Assembly (NCBI RefSeq): GCF_016862935.1
Contig: NZ_BONX01000048.1
Location: forward strand, 1-64,000
DNA: 64,000 nt
Source: Plantactinospora mayteni
Lineage (GTDB): Bacteria > Actinomycetota > Actinomycetes > Mycobacteriales > Micromonosporaceae
Direction: 5' to 3'
The notes under the pieces are model-generated. The model saw nothing but the letters and a program-made list of their open reading frames with translations. It had not been told where the DNA came from and made no database searches. The number at the start of each line of letters is the position of its first letter. Position 1 is the stretch's first letter. Below are positions 1-7,633 of the stretch, in pieces. The translations under genes were made by a program, and so were the position numbers.

Positions 1-4
1 AAGA

Positions 5-1315
5 CTAGCTGGTCGGCTCGGCTCGGGCGCCGATGCCGTTCGGCGGTCGGTCGGGGCGGCGGTGCGGCTCGGCCTGGCCGGCCGGTCCGGTCGGGCGGTT
101 CGCGGGCAGGGCGTCCCGGTAACGGGCGCTCTCCATGGACCAGTCCATGGTGCCGCGCACCGAGTTGCCGAGTCCGTCCAGATAGTGCCGCAGCGGCCCG
201 TCCAGCGCCGGCCCGAAGGACGGTACGGCGTCCCGCAGTTCGACGAACCGCCGCATGCTGCGCTGCCAGCGCCGGACCACCGCCTCGACCGCCGCCTCGA
301 CCGGGATCCGCTCCTCCCGGGCCACCGCCAGCACCAGGTTGTGCCCGCCCGAGGTGGCCGTGTCCCGGTCCAGGGAGAGCAGGTCGTTGAACCAGGAGAG
401 CAGGTCGTTGGCGGTGGAGGCGATCTCGCGTACCGCCGGGTGGTGGTAGATCGCGTCCGGTACCGGTCGGCCGGTGGCGAACTCGATCAGGGCGTACGAG
501 ACGTACGCGGCCGAGGTCGCCCGGCGCAGCGGGATGTACTCGGCGACGCCGGGCAGCCGCCCGCTCGCCTTGTTGCTGGCCTCGGTGACCACGCCGGACA
601 GGTGGTGCGCCACGGCGTCGACGAAGCGGTCCCGCCAGTCCGTCGACATCCGCTGGTGCGGGGTACGCCAGGCGTCGGCCAGCATCCGCCGGAGCGGCCC
701 GTCGAACGCCTCCGACCTCGGCGCCGGCTGGTTGGCCGCCCGGCTCTGCGGTGGGGTGGTGAGCCGGGGCGCCGGCTGGTTCGGCGACCGGGCACCCGGC
801 ACGGCCGGCGGGTGCTGCGCGGGCCGGGGCTGCGCCGCTGACGGGGGTCCGGTCCGGGTCACCGGGCCGGCGGCGGAGGACGGGCGACCCGGGGCGGGCG
901 CCGGTACGGGCTGCCCCGACCGGGGTGGCGACCCGGCCAGCGGTGGTGTGGACCGGGGTGGCGACCCGGCCAGCGGTGGTGTGGACCGGAGCAGCCGCAG
1001 CACCCCGTCGCAGAGCGCGGCCACCTCGCCCGGCCGGGGGCGCCGGGTCGCGTCGCAGGCGTCGTCGAGCAGGAAGAACCAGGTGAAGAGTGCGGCGAGG
1101 ACCCGCAGGTCGGCCTCGCTGGCGTCCGGGTAGAGCCGGCCGGCGTACCGGGCGACGCCGCCCTTGGCGAGCCGGTTCCGGGCCGCCGCGTCGAGCGGGC
1201 CGATGATCCGGTCCGCCCAGTCGACCAGCCACTCCTGCACCACGTCGGCGTGTGGGCAGAGGCGTGCCGGTACCGGACACCTCAGCTCGGCCGCCCACGA
1301 GCTGATCATGGACAT
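5..1315 (-). CDS. Class I terpene synthase with a proline-rich insertion
   Basis: A terpene cyclase of about 436 residues, probably cytosolic, that would ionise a prenyl diphosphate and cyclise the carbocation; the substrate cannot be told from sequence. The Mg-binding aspartate-rich motif DDACD is at residues 84-88. An arginine pair at 264-265 fits the diphosphate sensor. An NSE-type motif NDLLSWFND is at 303-311, and an RY pair is near 398-400. The last NSE ligand is Asp where the family normally has Glu. Residues 111-200, between the Asp-rich helix and the C-terminal helices, are a Pro/Ala/Ser-rich stretch that includes a doubled 11-residue unit; family members normally have only a short loop there. 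The ATG at 1315 has an AAGGGGG ribosome binding site. It is divergent from ubiX. Family assignment is firm; product unknown. Confidence 0.82.
   Translation of the reverse strand: MSMISSWAAELRCPVPARLCPHADVVQEWLVDWADRIIGPLDAAARNRLAKGGVARYAGRLYPDASEADLRVLAALFTWFFLLDDACDATRRPRPGEVAALCDGVLRLLRSTPPLAGSPPRSTPPLAGSPPRSGQPVPAPAPGRPSSAAGPVTRTGPPSAAQPRPAQHPPAVPGARSPNQPAPRLTTPPQSRAANQPAPRSEAFDGPLRRMLADAWRTPHQRMSTDWRDRFVDAVAHHLSGVVTEASNKASGRLPGVAEYIPLRRATSAAYVSYALIEFATGRPVPDAIYHHPAVREIASTANDLLSWFNDLLSLDRDTATSGGHNLVLAVAREERIPVEAAVEAVVRRWQRSMRRFVELRDAVPSFGPALDGPLRHYLDGLGNSVRGTMDWSMESARYRDALPANRPTGPAGQAEPHRRPDRPPNGIGARAEPTS
918..983. repeat. 33-bp tandem duplication inside the terpene synthase gene
   Basis: Two perfect adjacent copies of a 33-bp unit (918-950 and 951-983) lie in the low-complexity insertion. 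They encode a doubled 11-residue Ser/Thr/Pro/Gly/Arg unit and keep the reading frame. The perfect identity suggests a recent slippage duplication. Confidence 0.9.
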
Positions 1316-1505
1316 GCCGGGGCCCCCTTCGGGTCAACACGCGGGCAGACGTGAGCAGTATTGCGCCTTCCGACGTGTTTGTGATCGCCGTCGGGTACGT
1401 CCTATTTCGCGGTTTGTGATGATCCGGTCACCGTGCCGGCTGCCCCGCAGGTTGCGGCCGGGGGCGGTCGGCGCCGGCTCCGACGCTTGCGGCAGGCTGG
1501 GGGGC

Positions 1506-2135
1506 ATGAGAAGGCCGTGGGTGGTCGGCGTCTCCGGAGCATCGGGTACGCCGTATCCGGCCGCCGTGCTCGGCGGGCTGCTCGACGCGGGTGAGTCGGT
1601 CGACCTGGTCGTCTCCCGGGCGGCCCGGTTGACGATCCTGGACGAGACCGGCCAGCCGTTCCGGGACGCGCACTGGAAGGACGACCTCGCCGCCTGGCTC
1701 GGGCGGGACCTGGCCGGCGCCGACCTGGCGTACTGGCCGGCCGGGGATCTGGCGGCGGGGCCGAGCAGCGGGTCGTACCCGACCAGGGGCATGGTGGTGG
1801 TGCCGGCGAGTACGGCGGCATGCGCCGGGATCGCGATCGGCCTCTCCAAGGATCTGCTGCAACGGGCCGCCGAGGTGAACCTCAAGGAGCACCGACCGGT
1901 GGTGGTGGTGCCCCGGGAGACTCCGGTCACCCGCAGCCACCTGGAGCACCTGATCACCCTGCACGATGCCGGAGCCGTGGTGTTGCCGGCGAGCCCCGGC
2001 TTCTACGGTGCCGGGGCCGCCGCCTCCGCCCGGCAGCTCGTCGACTTCGTGGCCGGAAAGGTACTCGACGCGCTCGACGTGCCGCACTCCCTGTTCCGGC
2101 GCTGGTCCGGCGAGCTGGGGGCCGACCGGGGCTGA
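1506..2135 (+). CDS. ubiX: UbiX-family flavin prenyltransferase (menaquinone-associated)
   Basis: A 209-residue flavoprotein of the UbiX/Pad1 family, which makes prenylated FMN for a UbiD-type decarboxylase. The FMN-binding GVSGASG is at residues 8-14. The SKDLLQRAAEVNLKEHR stretch carries the conserved basic residues K115, R120, K127 and R130, and the RE pair of PRETP is at 137-138. In Streptomyces a ubiX-like gene sits beside an Lrp gene and mqnE in the futalosine menaquinone cluster and is thought to work late in the pathway with UbiD- and UbiA-like partners. Here an Lrp gene and mqnE also follow, which supports that role; the partners are not in this window. ATG 1506 lies just after a GGGGGG run. 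Confidence 0.85.
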   Translation: MRRPWVVGVSGASGTPYPAAVLGGLLDAGESVDLVVSRAARLTILDETGQPFRDAHWKDDLAAWLGRDLAGADLAYWPAGDLAAGPSSGSYPTRGMVVVPASTAACAGIAIGLSKDLLQRAAEVNLKEHRPVVVVPRETPVTRSHLEHLITLHDAGAVVLPASPGFYGAGAAASARQLVDFVAGKVLDALDVPHSLFRRWSGELGADRG

Positions 2136-2253
2136 CCGCCCCCGGGACCGAGCCCCCGCCCGGTGCCGATCCACTCGACCTCCCTGTGCGGTCCGTCGTG
2201 GCCGCGGTTGGCGGCCGGAGCGCACCCGCCGGGCCGTCCAGGTTGCGAGAGGT

Positions 2254-2535
2254 TCAGTGCAGGCCGACGTTTCCGGCGCCGGCCGGGCCAGGGCCACTCG
2301 GGGTGGCGGGTCCGGCGTTGCGCGGCCGGTTCGCGATGCCCTCGTCCACCTCGTCGAGCATGCCCTCACCCTCGAGCAGCGCGCGTACCTCCGACTCGCG
2401 GAAGCGGCGATGTCCGCCCGGTGTTCGGATGCTGCCGATACGCCCGGCCGCGGCCCAGCGTGTGACGGTCTTCGGGTCGACGCGGAAGAGTGCTGCCACC
2501 TCGCCCGGCGTCAGCAGACGATCTCCAGTGTCCAC
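2254..2535 (-). CDS. bldC: BldC-family MerR-type DNA-binding regulator
   Basis: A small 93-residue winged-helix protein made of a single MerR-like DNA-binding domain (residues about 7-54). Its core LLTPGEVAALFRVDPKTVTRW and the following RTPGGHRRFRESEVRALL closely follow Streptomyces BldC, a developmental regulator that binds direct repeats cooperatively. There is no effector-binding domain. A Gly/Pro/Ala-rich tail (55-93) is longer than in Streptomyces BldC, which is about 68 residues. GTG 2535 is chosen because GAGGAGG lies 5-6 nt upstream; an upstream in-frame ATG would add a Cys/Arg-rich leader with no such site. It is divergent from the Lrp gene. Its regulatory targets cannot be read from the sequence. 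Confidence 0.83.
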   Translation of the reverse strand: MDTGDRLLTPGEVAALFRVDPKTVTRWAAAGRIGSIRTPGGHRRFRESEVRALLEGEGMLDEVDEGIANRPRNAGPATPSGPGPAGAGNVGLH

Positions 2536-2781
2536 AGCCCCCTCCTCGCGTCTACGAAGCCCCCGGACTGGTAGGACCGCCCCCAGAACACATGCTTGCC
2601 AGAGCCTTCGTTTAAGGGACGTACGGCAATTACAACACCGCCGGAGTGTCGTGTCCGGCAAACGCGAAAACGTACTGTGTGTGAGGTTAGGCCGGACGAT
2701 TTACGGCATTTAAGCGCTATGTCAGCAACAATGCTGCACCCCGGGCAGCCCGTTCAACCACCCGGACTAGGGTCTCAGAAC

Positions 2782-3234
2782 GTGGACGCGATCGACCTGA
2801 GCCTCGTCGAGCTGCTGCGCGGCAATGCCCGCCTTTCGTACGCCGAACTGGCCCGGCAGGTCGGCCTCTCCGCGCCGGCCGTGCACGAGCGGGTGGGCAA
2901 GCTCGAAGCCGGTGGCGTCATCCGGAGCTACCGGGCCGACGTCGAACCGGAGGCGATCGGGCTCGGCGTGACGGCGCTGATCGGCATCGTGCAGGACTCC
3001 GGCGGCGACACCGACGACGTACTGGAGGCGATCCGGGGCATGCCGGAAATCGAATCCTGTTACTTCATGGCCGGGGTGGAATCGTTCCTGCTCAAGGCGC
3101 GAGTTGGCACAATTGCCGAGTTGGAGCAGCTCATCCTGCGGCTGAACCGGACCGCCGGAGTCGCCTCGACCCGGACGGCCGTCGCACTCTCCACGAAATG
3201 GGAGAACCGTCCCCAGCCGCTCAGCCCGTCCTGA
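2782..3234 (+). CDS. Lrp/AsnC family transcriptional regulator
   Basis: A 150-residue feast/famine regulator. An N-terminal winged HTH (about residues 5-55, with SYAELARQVGLSAPAVHERV) is followed by a C-terminal RAM domain (about 62-140) that normally binds an amino acid and drives octamer assembly. GTG 2782 is preferred over ATG 2719 because it begins at the family N-terminus (DAIDLSLVELL) and a TAGGGT -10-like hexamer ends 8 nt before it, so the message may be leaderless. The Streptomyces mqn cluster has an AsnC gene at the equivalent place between ubiX and mqnE. The ligand is unknown, and control of the neighbouring PLP enzyme is only a possibility. Confidence 0.82.
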   Translation: MDAIDLSLVELLRGNARLSYAELARQVGLSAPAVHERVGKLEAGGVIRSYRADVEPEAIGLGVTALIGIVQDSGGDTDDVLEAIRGMPEIESCYFMAGVESFLLKARVGTIAELEQLILRLNRTAGVASTRTAVALSTKWENRPQPLSPS

Positions 3235-3260
3235 CCCGACCGGCCACCGGAGCGGCTTGC

Positions 3261-3266
3261 TACGTT
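3261..3266 (+). promoter_or_regulatory. Leaderless -10 element of the PLP-enzyme gene
   Basis: TACGTT sits 7 nt before ATG 3274, the spacing typical of actinobacterial leaderless transcripts. There is no ribosome binding site between the two. A clear -35 element was not found. Confidence 0.45.
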
Positions 3267-3273
3267 CCTGGTC

Positions 3274-4365
3274 ATGGAACAGCTCGACCGGTGCGACGAC
3301 GCCGAACGCGCCTGGGTGACCGAGGCCATCGCGGCGGTGGAGGCGGACGCGAACCGATCCGCCGACACCCATCTGCTCTGCTTTCCGCTCCCTCGGGAGT
3401 GGGGGATCGACCTCTATCTCAAGGACGAGTCGGTGCACCCCACCGGGTCGTTGAAGCACCGGCTGGCCCGGTCGCTGTTCCTCTACGGACTCTGCAACGG
3501 CTGGATCGGGCCGTGTACCACCATTGTGGAGGCGTCGTCGGGCTCGACCGCCGTCTCCGAGGCGTACTTCGCCCGGATGCTGGGGGTGCAGTTCATCGCC
3601 GTGATGCCGGCCGCCACCTCGCCGGAGAAGATCGCGCTGATCGAGTTCCAAGGCGGAAAATGCCATCTGGTGGACGATCCGGCCGCCGTCGTGGTCGAGG
3701 CCCGCTGGCTCGCCGAGGACCTGGGCGGGCACTTCATGGACCAGTTCACGTACGCCGAACGCGCCACCGACTGGCGGGGCAACAACAACATCGCCGAGTC
3801 GATATATGCGCAGCTTGCCCTGGAGCGGCACCCCGTGCCGGACTGGATCGTGGTGGGTGCCGGCACCGGCGGTACCAGCGCGACCATCGGGCGCTACCTC
3901 CGCTACCGTCGGCTGCCGAGCCGGCTCTGCGTGGTCGACCCGGAGAACTCGGCCTTCTATCCCGCGTGGACCTCGGCCGACTGGTCCGTCACCACCGACG
4001 CCGGATCCCGGATCGAGGGGATCGGCCGGCAGCGCGTCGAGGCGTCCTTCCAGCCGAGCGTCGTCGACCGGATGGTGCGGGTGCCGGACGCGGCCTCGCT
4101 GGCCGCCATGCGCGTCGCCTCGGCGGTGCTGGGCCGGCGGGTCGGCGGGTCGACCGGCACCAATCTGTGGGGCGCGTTCGCCCTGATCGCGCAGATGCGG
4201 GCCGCCGGCCGGACCGGGTCGGTGGTGACGCTGCTCTGCGACGGCGGCGAACGCTACACCGACACGTACTATTCCGACGGGTGGGTGGCCGGCCGGGGCC
4301 TCGACCTGGCGCCGTACCGGTCCACAGTCGAACGTTTCCTGGTGACCGGCGAGTGGGCGGGCTGA
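3274..4365 (+). CDS. PLP-dependent cysteine synthase-family enzyme (Cds1-like)
   Basis: A 363-residue fold-type II PLP enzyme of the cysteine synthase/cystathionine beta-synthase superfamily. The Schiff-base lysine is K61 in TGSLKHRL. The substrate-binding loop is EASSGST (86-92) and the phosphate-binding loop is GAGTGGTSA (195-203). Length and organisation resemble the mycobacterial Cds1 cysteine desulfhydrase group rather than CysK: the N-terminus is extended and the catalytic loop reads TGSLKHR instead of PxxSxKDR. The likely reaction is cysteine or O-acetylserine beta-elimination or replacement in the cytosol; which one is not decidable here. It stands alone 39 nt after the Lrp gene and is probably transcribed from its own promoter. 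Confidence 0.75.
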   Translation: MEQLDRCDDAERAWVTEAIAAVEADANRSADTHLLCFPLPREWGIDLYLKDESVHPTGSLKHRLARSLFLYGLCNGWIGPCTTIVEASSGSTAVSEAYFARMLGVQFIAVMPAATSPEKIALIEFQGGKCHLVDDPAAVVVEARWLAEDLGGHFMDQFTYAERATDWRGNNNIAESIYAQLALERHPVPDWIVVGAGTGGTSATIGRYLRYRRLPSRLCVVDPENSAFYPAWTSADWSVTTDAGSRIEGIGRQRVEASFQPSVVDRMVRVPDAASLAAMRVASAVLGRRVGGSTGTNLWGAFALIAQMRAAGRTGSVVTLLCDGGERYTDTYYSDGWVAGRGLDLAPYRSTVERFLVTGEWAG

Positions 4366-4425
4366 CGAGCCCACCGCTCCCGGCTGACGAGCCCACCGCT
4401 TTCGGCTGACGGGTCCACTCCTCCC
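4360..4425. repeat. Three 22-bp tandem repeats after the PLP-enzyme gene
   Basis: Three direct copies of a 22-bp unit beginning GGCTGAC start at 4360, 4382 and 4404, followed by two truncated GGCTGACC copies. The first copy overlaps the stop codon of the upstream gene. Copies one and two are nearly identical; the third has diverged. Confidence 0.75.
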
Positions 4426-4453
4426 GGCTGACCGGCTGACCGCCCAGCACGGG

Positions 4454-5074
4454 TCAGTGCCGCTGCGCCAGCCCGGGATAGTGCAGCACGAAGCCGTCGG
4501 CGTCGAGGGTCAGGTCGGCGGTGAAGCCCTCGCTGTCGAACCGGACGTTGCCGCCCTCCAGCACCGTGTAGGTCTGCTCGGCCGGCACCACCTGGAGGCT
4601 CGGCACCAGCACCCAGACCGCGACGATCCGGTGCGAACTGCCCGGCGCGGCGTCGCGCAGCCCGAGGCGGCGTACCGGAAGGGTGTTGAAGAGCGGCGAG
4701 GCGCTGAGGTCGACGTCGATCGCCTCGGCGAGCCGCTCGGGCTCCTCGGTGCCGGGCAGCCCGGCACCGGGCTGGCCGGCGGCGGCCAGCGCCGCGTCCA
4801 GGTCGCCCTGCTCGGCGGTGCTCGCCCGCCAGCGGCCGGCGGCCCGCTCCAACCGCAGGGTGCGCAGCCAACCGGCGCCCTCGCAGCTCACCTCCAGCCC
4901 CTCCGCCGCCCAACGCTCGTCGGTGCGCAGCTCGTAGCGGCAGGTGAAGGCGATCGGGTCGACGGCGAGCGCGGTGCCCCGGGCGGTCAGCCCACGGCGG
5001 TCGACGGCGAGCGCGTGGTCGGCACCGGGCACGTCGGTACGGCTCCAGAACAACGTCTTTGGCATGCTCGACAT
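4454..5074 (-). CDS. Putative glycolipid-binding domain protein
   Basis: About 206 residues. The start MSSMPKTLFWSRTDVPGADHA and the later FTCRYELRTDERW and DGFVLHYPGLAQRH blocks match the putative glycolipid-binding family (PF06475 type), which folds as a beta-barrel and is common in actinobacteria without a proven role. No signal peptide or membrane segment is evident, so it is probably cytosolic. Start choice is uncertain: ATG 5074 has a TAACGT hexamer 8 nt upstream that would fit a leaderless promoter, while ATGs at 5080 and 5065 are also in frame. It stands alone and converges on the PLP-enzyme gene. Confidence 0.7.
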   Translation of the reverse strand: MSSMPKTLFWSRTDVPGADHALAVDRRGLTARGTALAVDPIAFTCRYELRTDERWAAEGLEVSCEGAGWLRTLRLERAAGRWRASTAEQGDLDAALAAAGQPGAGLPGTEEPERLAEAIDVDLSASPLFNTLPVRRLGLRDAAPGSSHRIVAVWVLVPSLQVVPAEQTYTVLEGGNVRFDSEGFTADLTLDADGFVLHYPGLAQRH

Positions 5075-5426
5075 GTCCATGGACGTTACCGGCGACGACC
5101 GACAGGAATGCCCGACCGCGCGAATCGCCTCGCCGCCCGGCAGCCCGACCAGGGCCCGCGCGGTTCGACGCATCGGCCCTGGTCGGCGGCCTGTCACCAG
5201 TGAGCGTCCCGGCGCCCGACGGGTAGCCCGTAGCCGGGGATGCCCGTGCCCCGTGCTCGACCAGCCGTGCCTGCCGGGCCCAGATCGAGGCCGGCCGGGG
5301 CGATCGAGCCGTGCCCGACCGGTCAGCGGGTCGGCGCGCGACCGGCGAGGTGGATCGGCAGCGGGCCTCCACCGGCCGGCGACGCGGATCGGTCAAGCCC
5401 GGTCGCCGGCCGCGGGTTGCCGCCGG
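5075..5426. other. Intergenic region, 352 bp, no gene seen
   Basis: The stretch between the glycolipid-binding protein start and the helicase stop holds no ORF with plausible start, ribosome binding site and composition. It is very GC-rich, with short imperfect inverted repeats but no convincing hairpin terminator. It may still carry the 3' end of the helicase message. Confidence 0.5.
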
Positions 5427-7415
5427 TCAGCGGGTCGGGGTCGGGCGCCGGCCGTCGAACCGGTGGTCGCGGCGACCCTGCCGGTCGTCCGATCGGTCCC
5501 CGGCGGTCCGGTCGTCGCGCGGGCGCTCGTCCCGGGACCGGTCCCAGACCGGCCGGTCGGTGTGCGGCCGGCCCTCGTGCCGGAAGCCGCCCTGCCGCCC
5601 GCCGGAGCGCCACTCGCCGCCCCGCTCGGCGTGACCACCCTGCGGCGTACCACCGCCGTCGCCGTACCGGCGGTCGCTGTAGCGGCGGTCGGACTGCGGC
5701 CGGTCGCCGTACCGGCGTTCGCCCTGGAAGCGGTCACCGTAGCGGCGCTCACCCTGCGGGCCGTCGCCGTGCCGGCGCTCTTCCTGCGGCCGGTCGCCGT
5801 AGCGGCGGTCAGCCCGGGGGCGGTCGCCGTACCGGCGGTCGGCGCGGGTGCGGTCCGGGCGGGTACCGGCCGCTCGGCGCGGTGCCGGCTCGTCGACCAC
5901 CGGTACGCCACTCGGCTCCCGGGCACCCGTCACCTCGGCCAGCGCGGCGTCGCCGGACCGTACCCGGGTCTGCTCCGGCTCGACACCGGCCTTCTGCAAC
6001 ATGGCCAGGGTGGAGCGGCGCTGCTTCGGCAGTACCAGCGTGGCAACCGCACCCGACTCGCCGGCCCGGGCCGTACGGCCGGCCCGGTGTAGGTAGTCCT
6101 TCGGATCCTTCGGCGGGTCCACGTGCACCACCAGCGAGACGCCGTCGACGTGGATGCCCCGGGCCGCCACGTCGGTGGCGACCAGCACGTTCGTCCGGCC
6201 CTCCTTGAACTCGGCCAGGGTGCGGGTGCGTACCCGCTGGGTCTTGCCGCCGTGCAGCGCGCCGGCCCGGACGCCGACCGCCGCGAGCTGCTCGACCAGC
6301 CGGTCTACGCCCATCTGGGTCCGGGCGAACATCATGGTGCGGCCCTGCCGGGCCGCGATCGAGGCCGCCACCGCGAACTTGTCGTGCGGCGGGATCAGCA
6401 GCATGTGGTGGTCCATCGTCGACACGGCGGCGGTCGGCGGTGCCGTCGAGTGGGTGACCGGATCGGTCATGAACCGCTTGACGAGCGCGTCCACGTCGTT
6501 GTCCAGAGTGGCGGAGAAGAGCAGTCGCTGCGCGTCCGCCGGCGTCTTGGCGAGCAGTTCGGTGACGTCCGGCAGGAAACCCATGTCGGCCATCTGGTCG
6601 GCCTCGTCCAGCACGGTCACCTCGATGTCGTCGAGGCGGCAGACACCCCGCTCGATCAGGTCGGCCAGCCGGCCCGGTGTGGCCACCACGATCTCCACGC
6701 CACGGCGCAGCGAGTCGATCTGGCGGTCGTACGGCACGCCCCCGACGGCGGTCTTGAGGAACACTCCGAGGGCCCGGCCGAGCGGCATCAGCGCGTCGTT
6801 GACCTGCATCGCGAGTTCCCGGGTCGGCACCAGGATCAGTGCCCTCGGGTGGTGTGCCCGGGCCCGGGGACCGGCCGCCATCCGCGCCAGTACCGGCAGC
6901 CCGAACGCCAGCGTCTTGCCGGAGCCGGTCTGCCCCCGGCCGAGTACGTCCCGCCCGGCGAGCGCGTCCGGCACGGTGGCCCGCTGGATCTCGAACGGCG
7001 TGTCGATGCCCTCCCGGCCGAGTGCCCGGACGAGCTGCCGGGGCAGCCCGAGGCCGGCGAAATCGACCCGCTCGGACGCGACCGGCTCGGGATCGACCGG
7101 CTCGGACTCGGCGGGCTCTGACTCTGCCGGGCCGGAGTCCGTGGACTCCGAAACCACCGGGGCGGAAATGGCGTCGTTCCGGTCGGCAATCGCGTCCGGA
7201 CCGGCTTCGGTGGGCGTGTCAGAGCCCGGAACCGCCTCGGTGAGCGTGCCGGAATCGTCGGCGCTCACCGAGTCGGTGGCATCAGCGTGCACATTGGCAA
7301 CATGCGACACAATCAATGCGGCTTGCTCATCAGACGCGGACGTCCCTGCCGAAACGGAACCGGATCGCGCGTCGAATACGGACGGAAACATGCTGGGATC
7401 AGCAAAGGTCGTCAA
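5427..7415 (-). CDS. DEAD-box ATP-dependent RNA helicase
   Basis: A 662-residue DEAD-box protein that would unwind RNA secondary structure, for example in ribosome assembly or cold adaptation. Residues 1-115 are an acidic Ser/Pro/Glu-rich leader. The Q motif is at about 138-144, Walker A GQTGSGKT at 161-168, PTREL at 197-201, then VLDEAD, SAT and the HRAGRTAR motif. From about 500 the tail is basic, with repeated DRRYGDR-type units, resembling arginine-rich RNA-binding tails of DeaD/RhlE proteins. The start codon is TTG 7415, chosen because GAGAGG lies 5 nt upstream; the next ATG (7391) has no site. The tail repeats are encoded by degenerate tandem DNA repeats at about 5640-5850. Confidence 0.9.
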   Translation of the reverse strand: MTTFADPSMFPSVFDARSGSVSAGTSASDEQAALIVSHVANVHADATDSVSADDSGTLTEAVPGSDTPTEAGPDAIADRNDAISAPVVSESTDSGPAESEPAESEPVDPEPVASERVDFAGLGLPRQLVRALGREGIDTPFEIQRATVPDALAGRDVLGRGQTGSGKTLAFGLPVLARMAAGPRARAHHPRALILVPTRELAMQVNDALMPLGRALGVFLKTAVGGVPYDRQIDSLRRGVEIVVATPGRLADLIERGVCRLDDIEVTVLDEADQMADMGFLPDVTELLAKTPADAQRLLFSATLDNDVDALVKRFMTDPVTHSTAPPTAAVSTMDHHMLLIPPHDKFAVAASIAARQGRTMMFARTQMGVDRLVEQLAAVGVRAGALHGGKTQRVRTRTLAEFKEGRTNVLVATDVAARGIHVDGVSLVVHVDPPKDPKDYLHRAGRTARAGESGAVATLVLPKQRRSTLAMLQKAGVEPEQTRVRSGDAALAEVTGAREPSGVPVVDEPAPRRAAGTRPDRTRADRRYGDRPRADRRYGDRPQEERRHGDGPQGERRYGDRFQGERRYGDRPQSDRRYSDRRYGDGGGTPQGGHAERGGEWRSGGRQGGFRHEGRPHTDRPVWDRSRDERPRDDRTAGDRSDDRQGRRDHRFDGRRPTPTR

Positions 7416-7633
7416 GGATACCTCTCAAGCGGGGCGCATCTTCGCGATGGCCCGCCGCGACGGAGGTCGCCGCTGATTCGCCCGCAAGATCGCCCAGAGG
7501 CGCGTGGCACGCGCCAGGTCAACAATCCACCCGAGTGTACGGGGACCAGCCGTCACTGCCACCTCGGCGCGCACGCCAGTGGGCAGGCTCACCACCCGTG
7601 ACCGCCGACCCGACACCCGCCCAGGCGGATCCG

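Noticed and set aside
3198-4409. 403-codon plus-strand ORF overlapping the PLP-dependent enzyme
   Set aside because: It is an Arg/Gly-rich shadow of the PLP enzyme, which has intact Lys and phosphate-loop motifs in its own frame.
5640-5850. Tandem repeats in the helicase tail as a CRISPR-like array
   Set aside because: Units are short, degenerate, continuous and in frame with DRRYGDR-type peptide repeats. There are no spacers and no cas genes.
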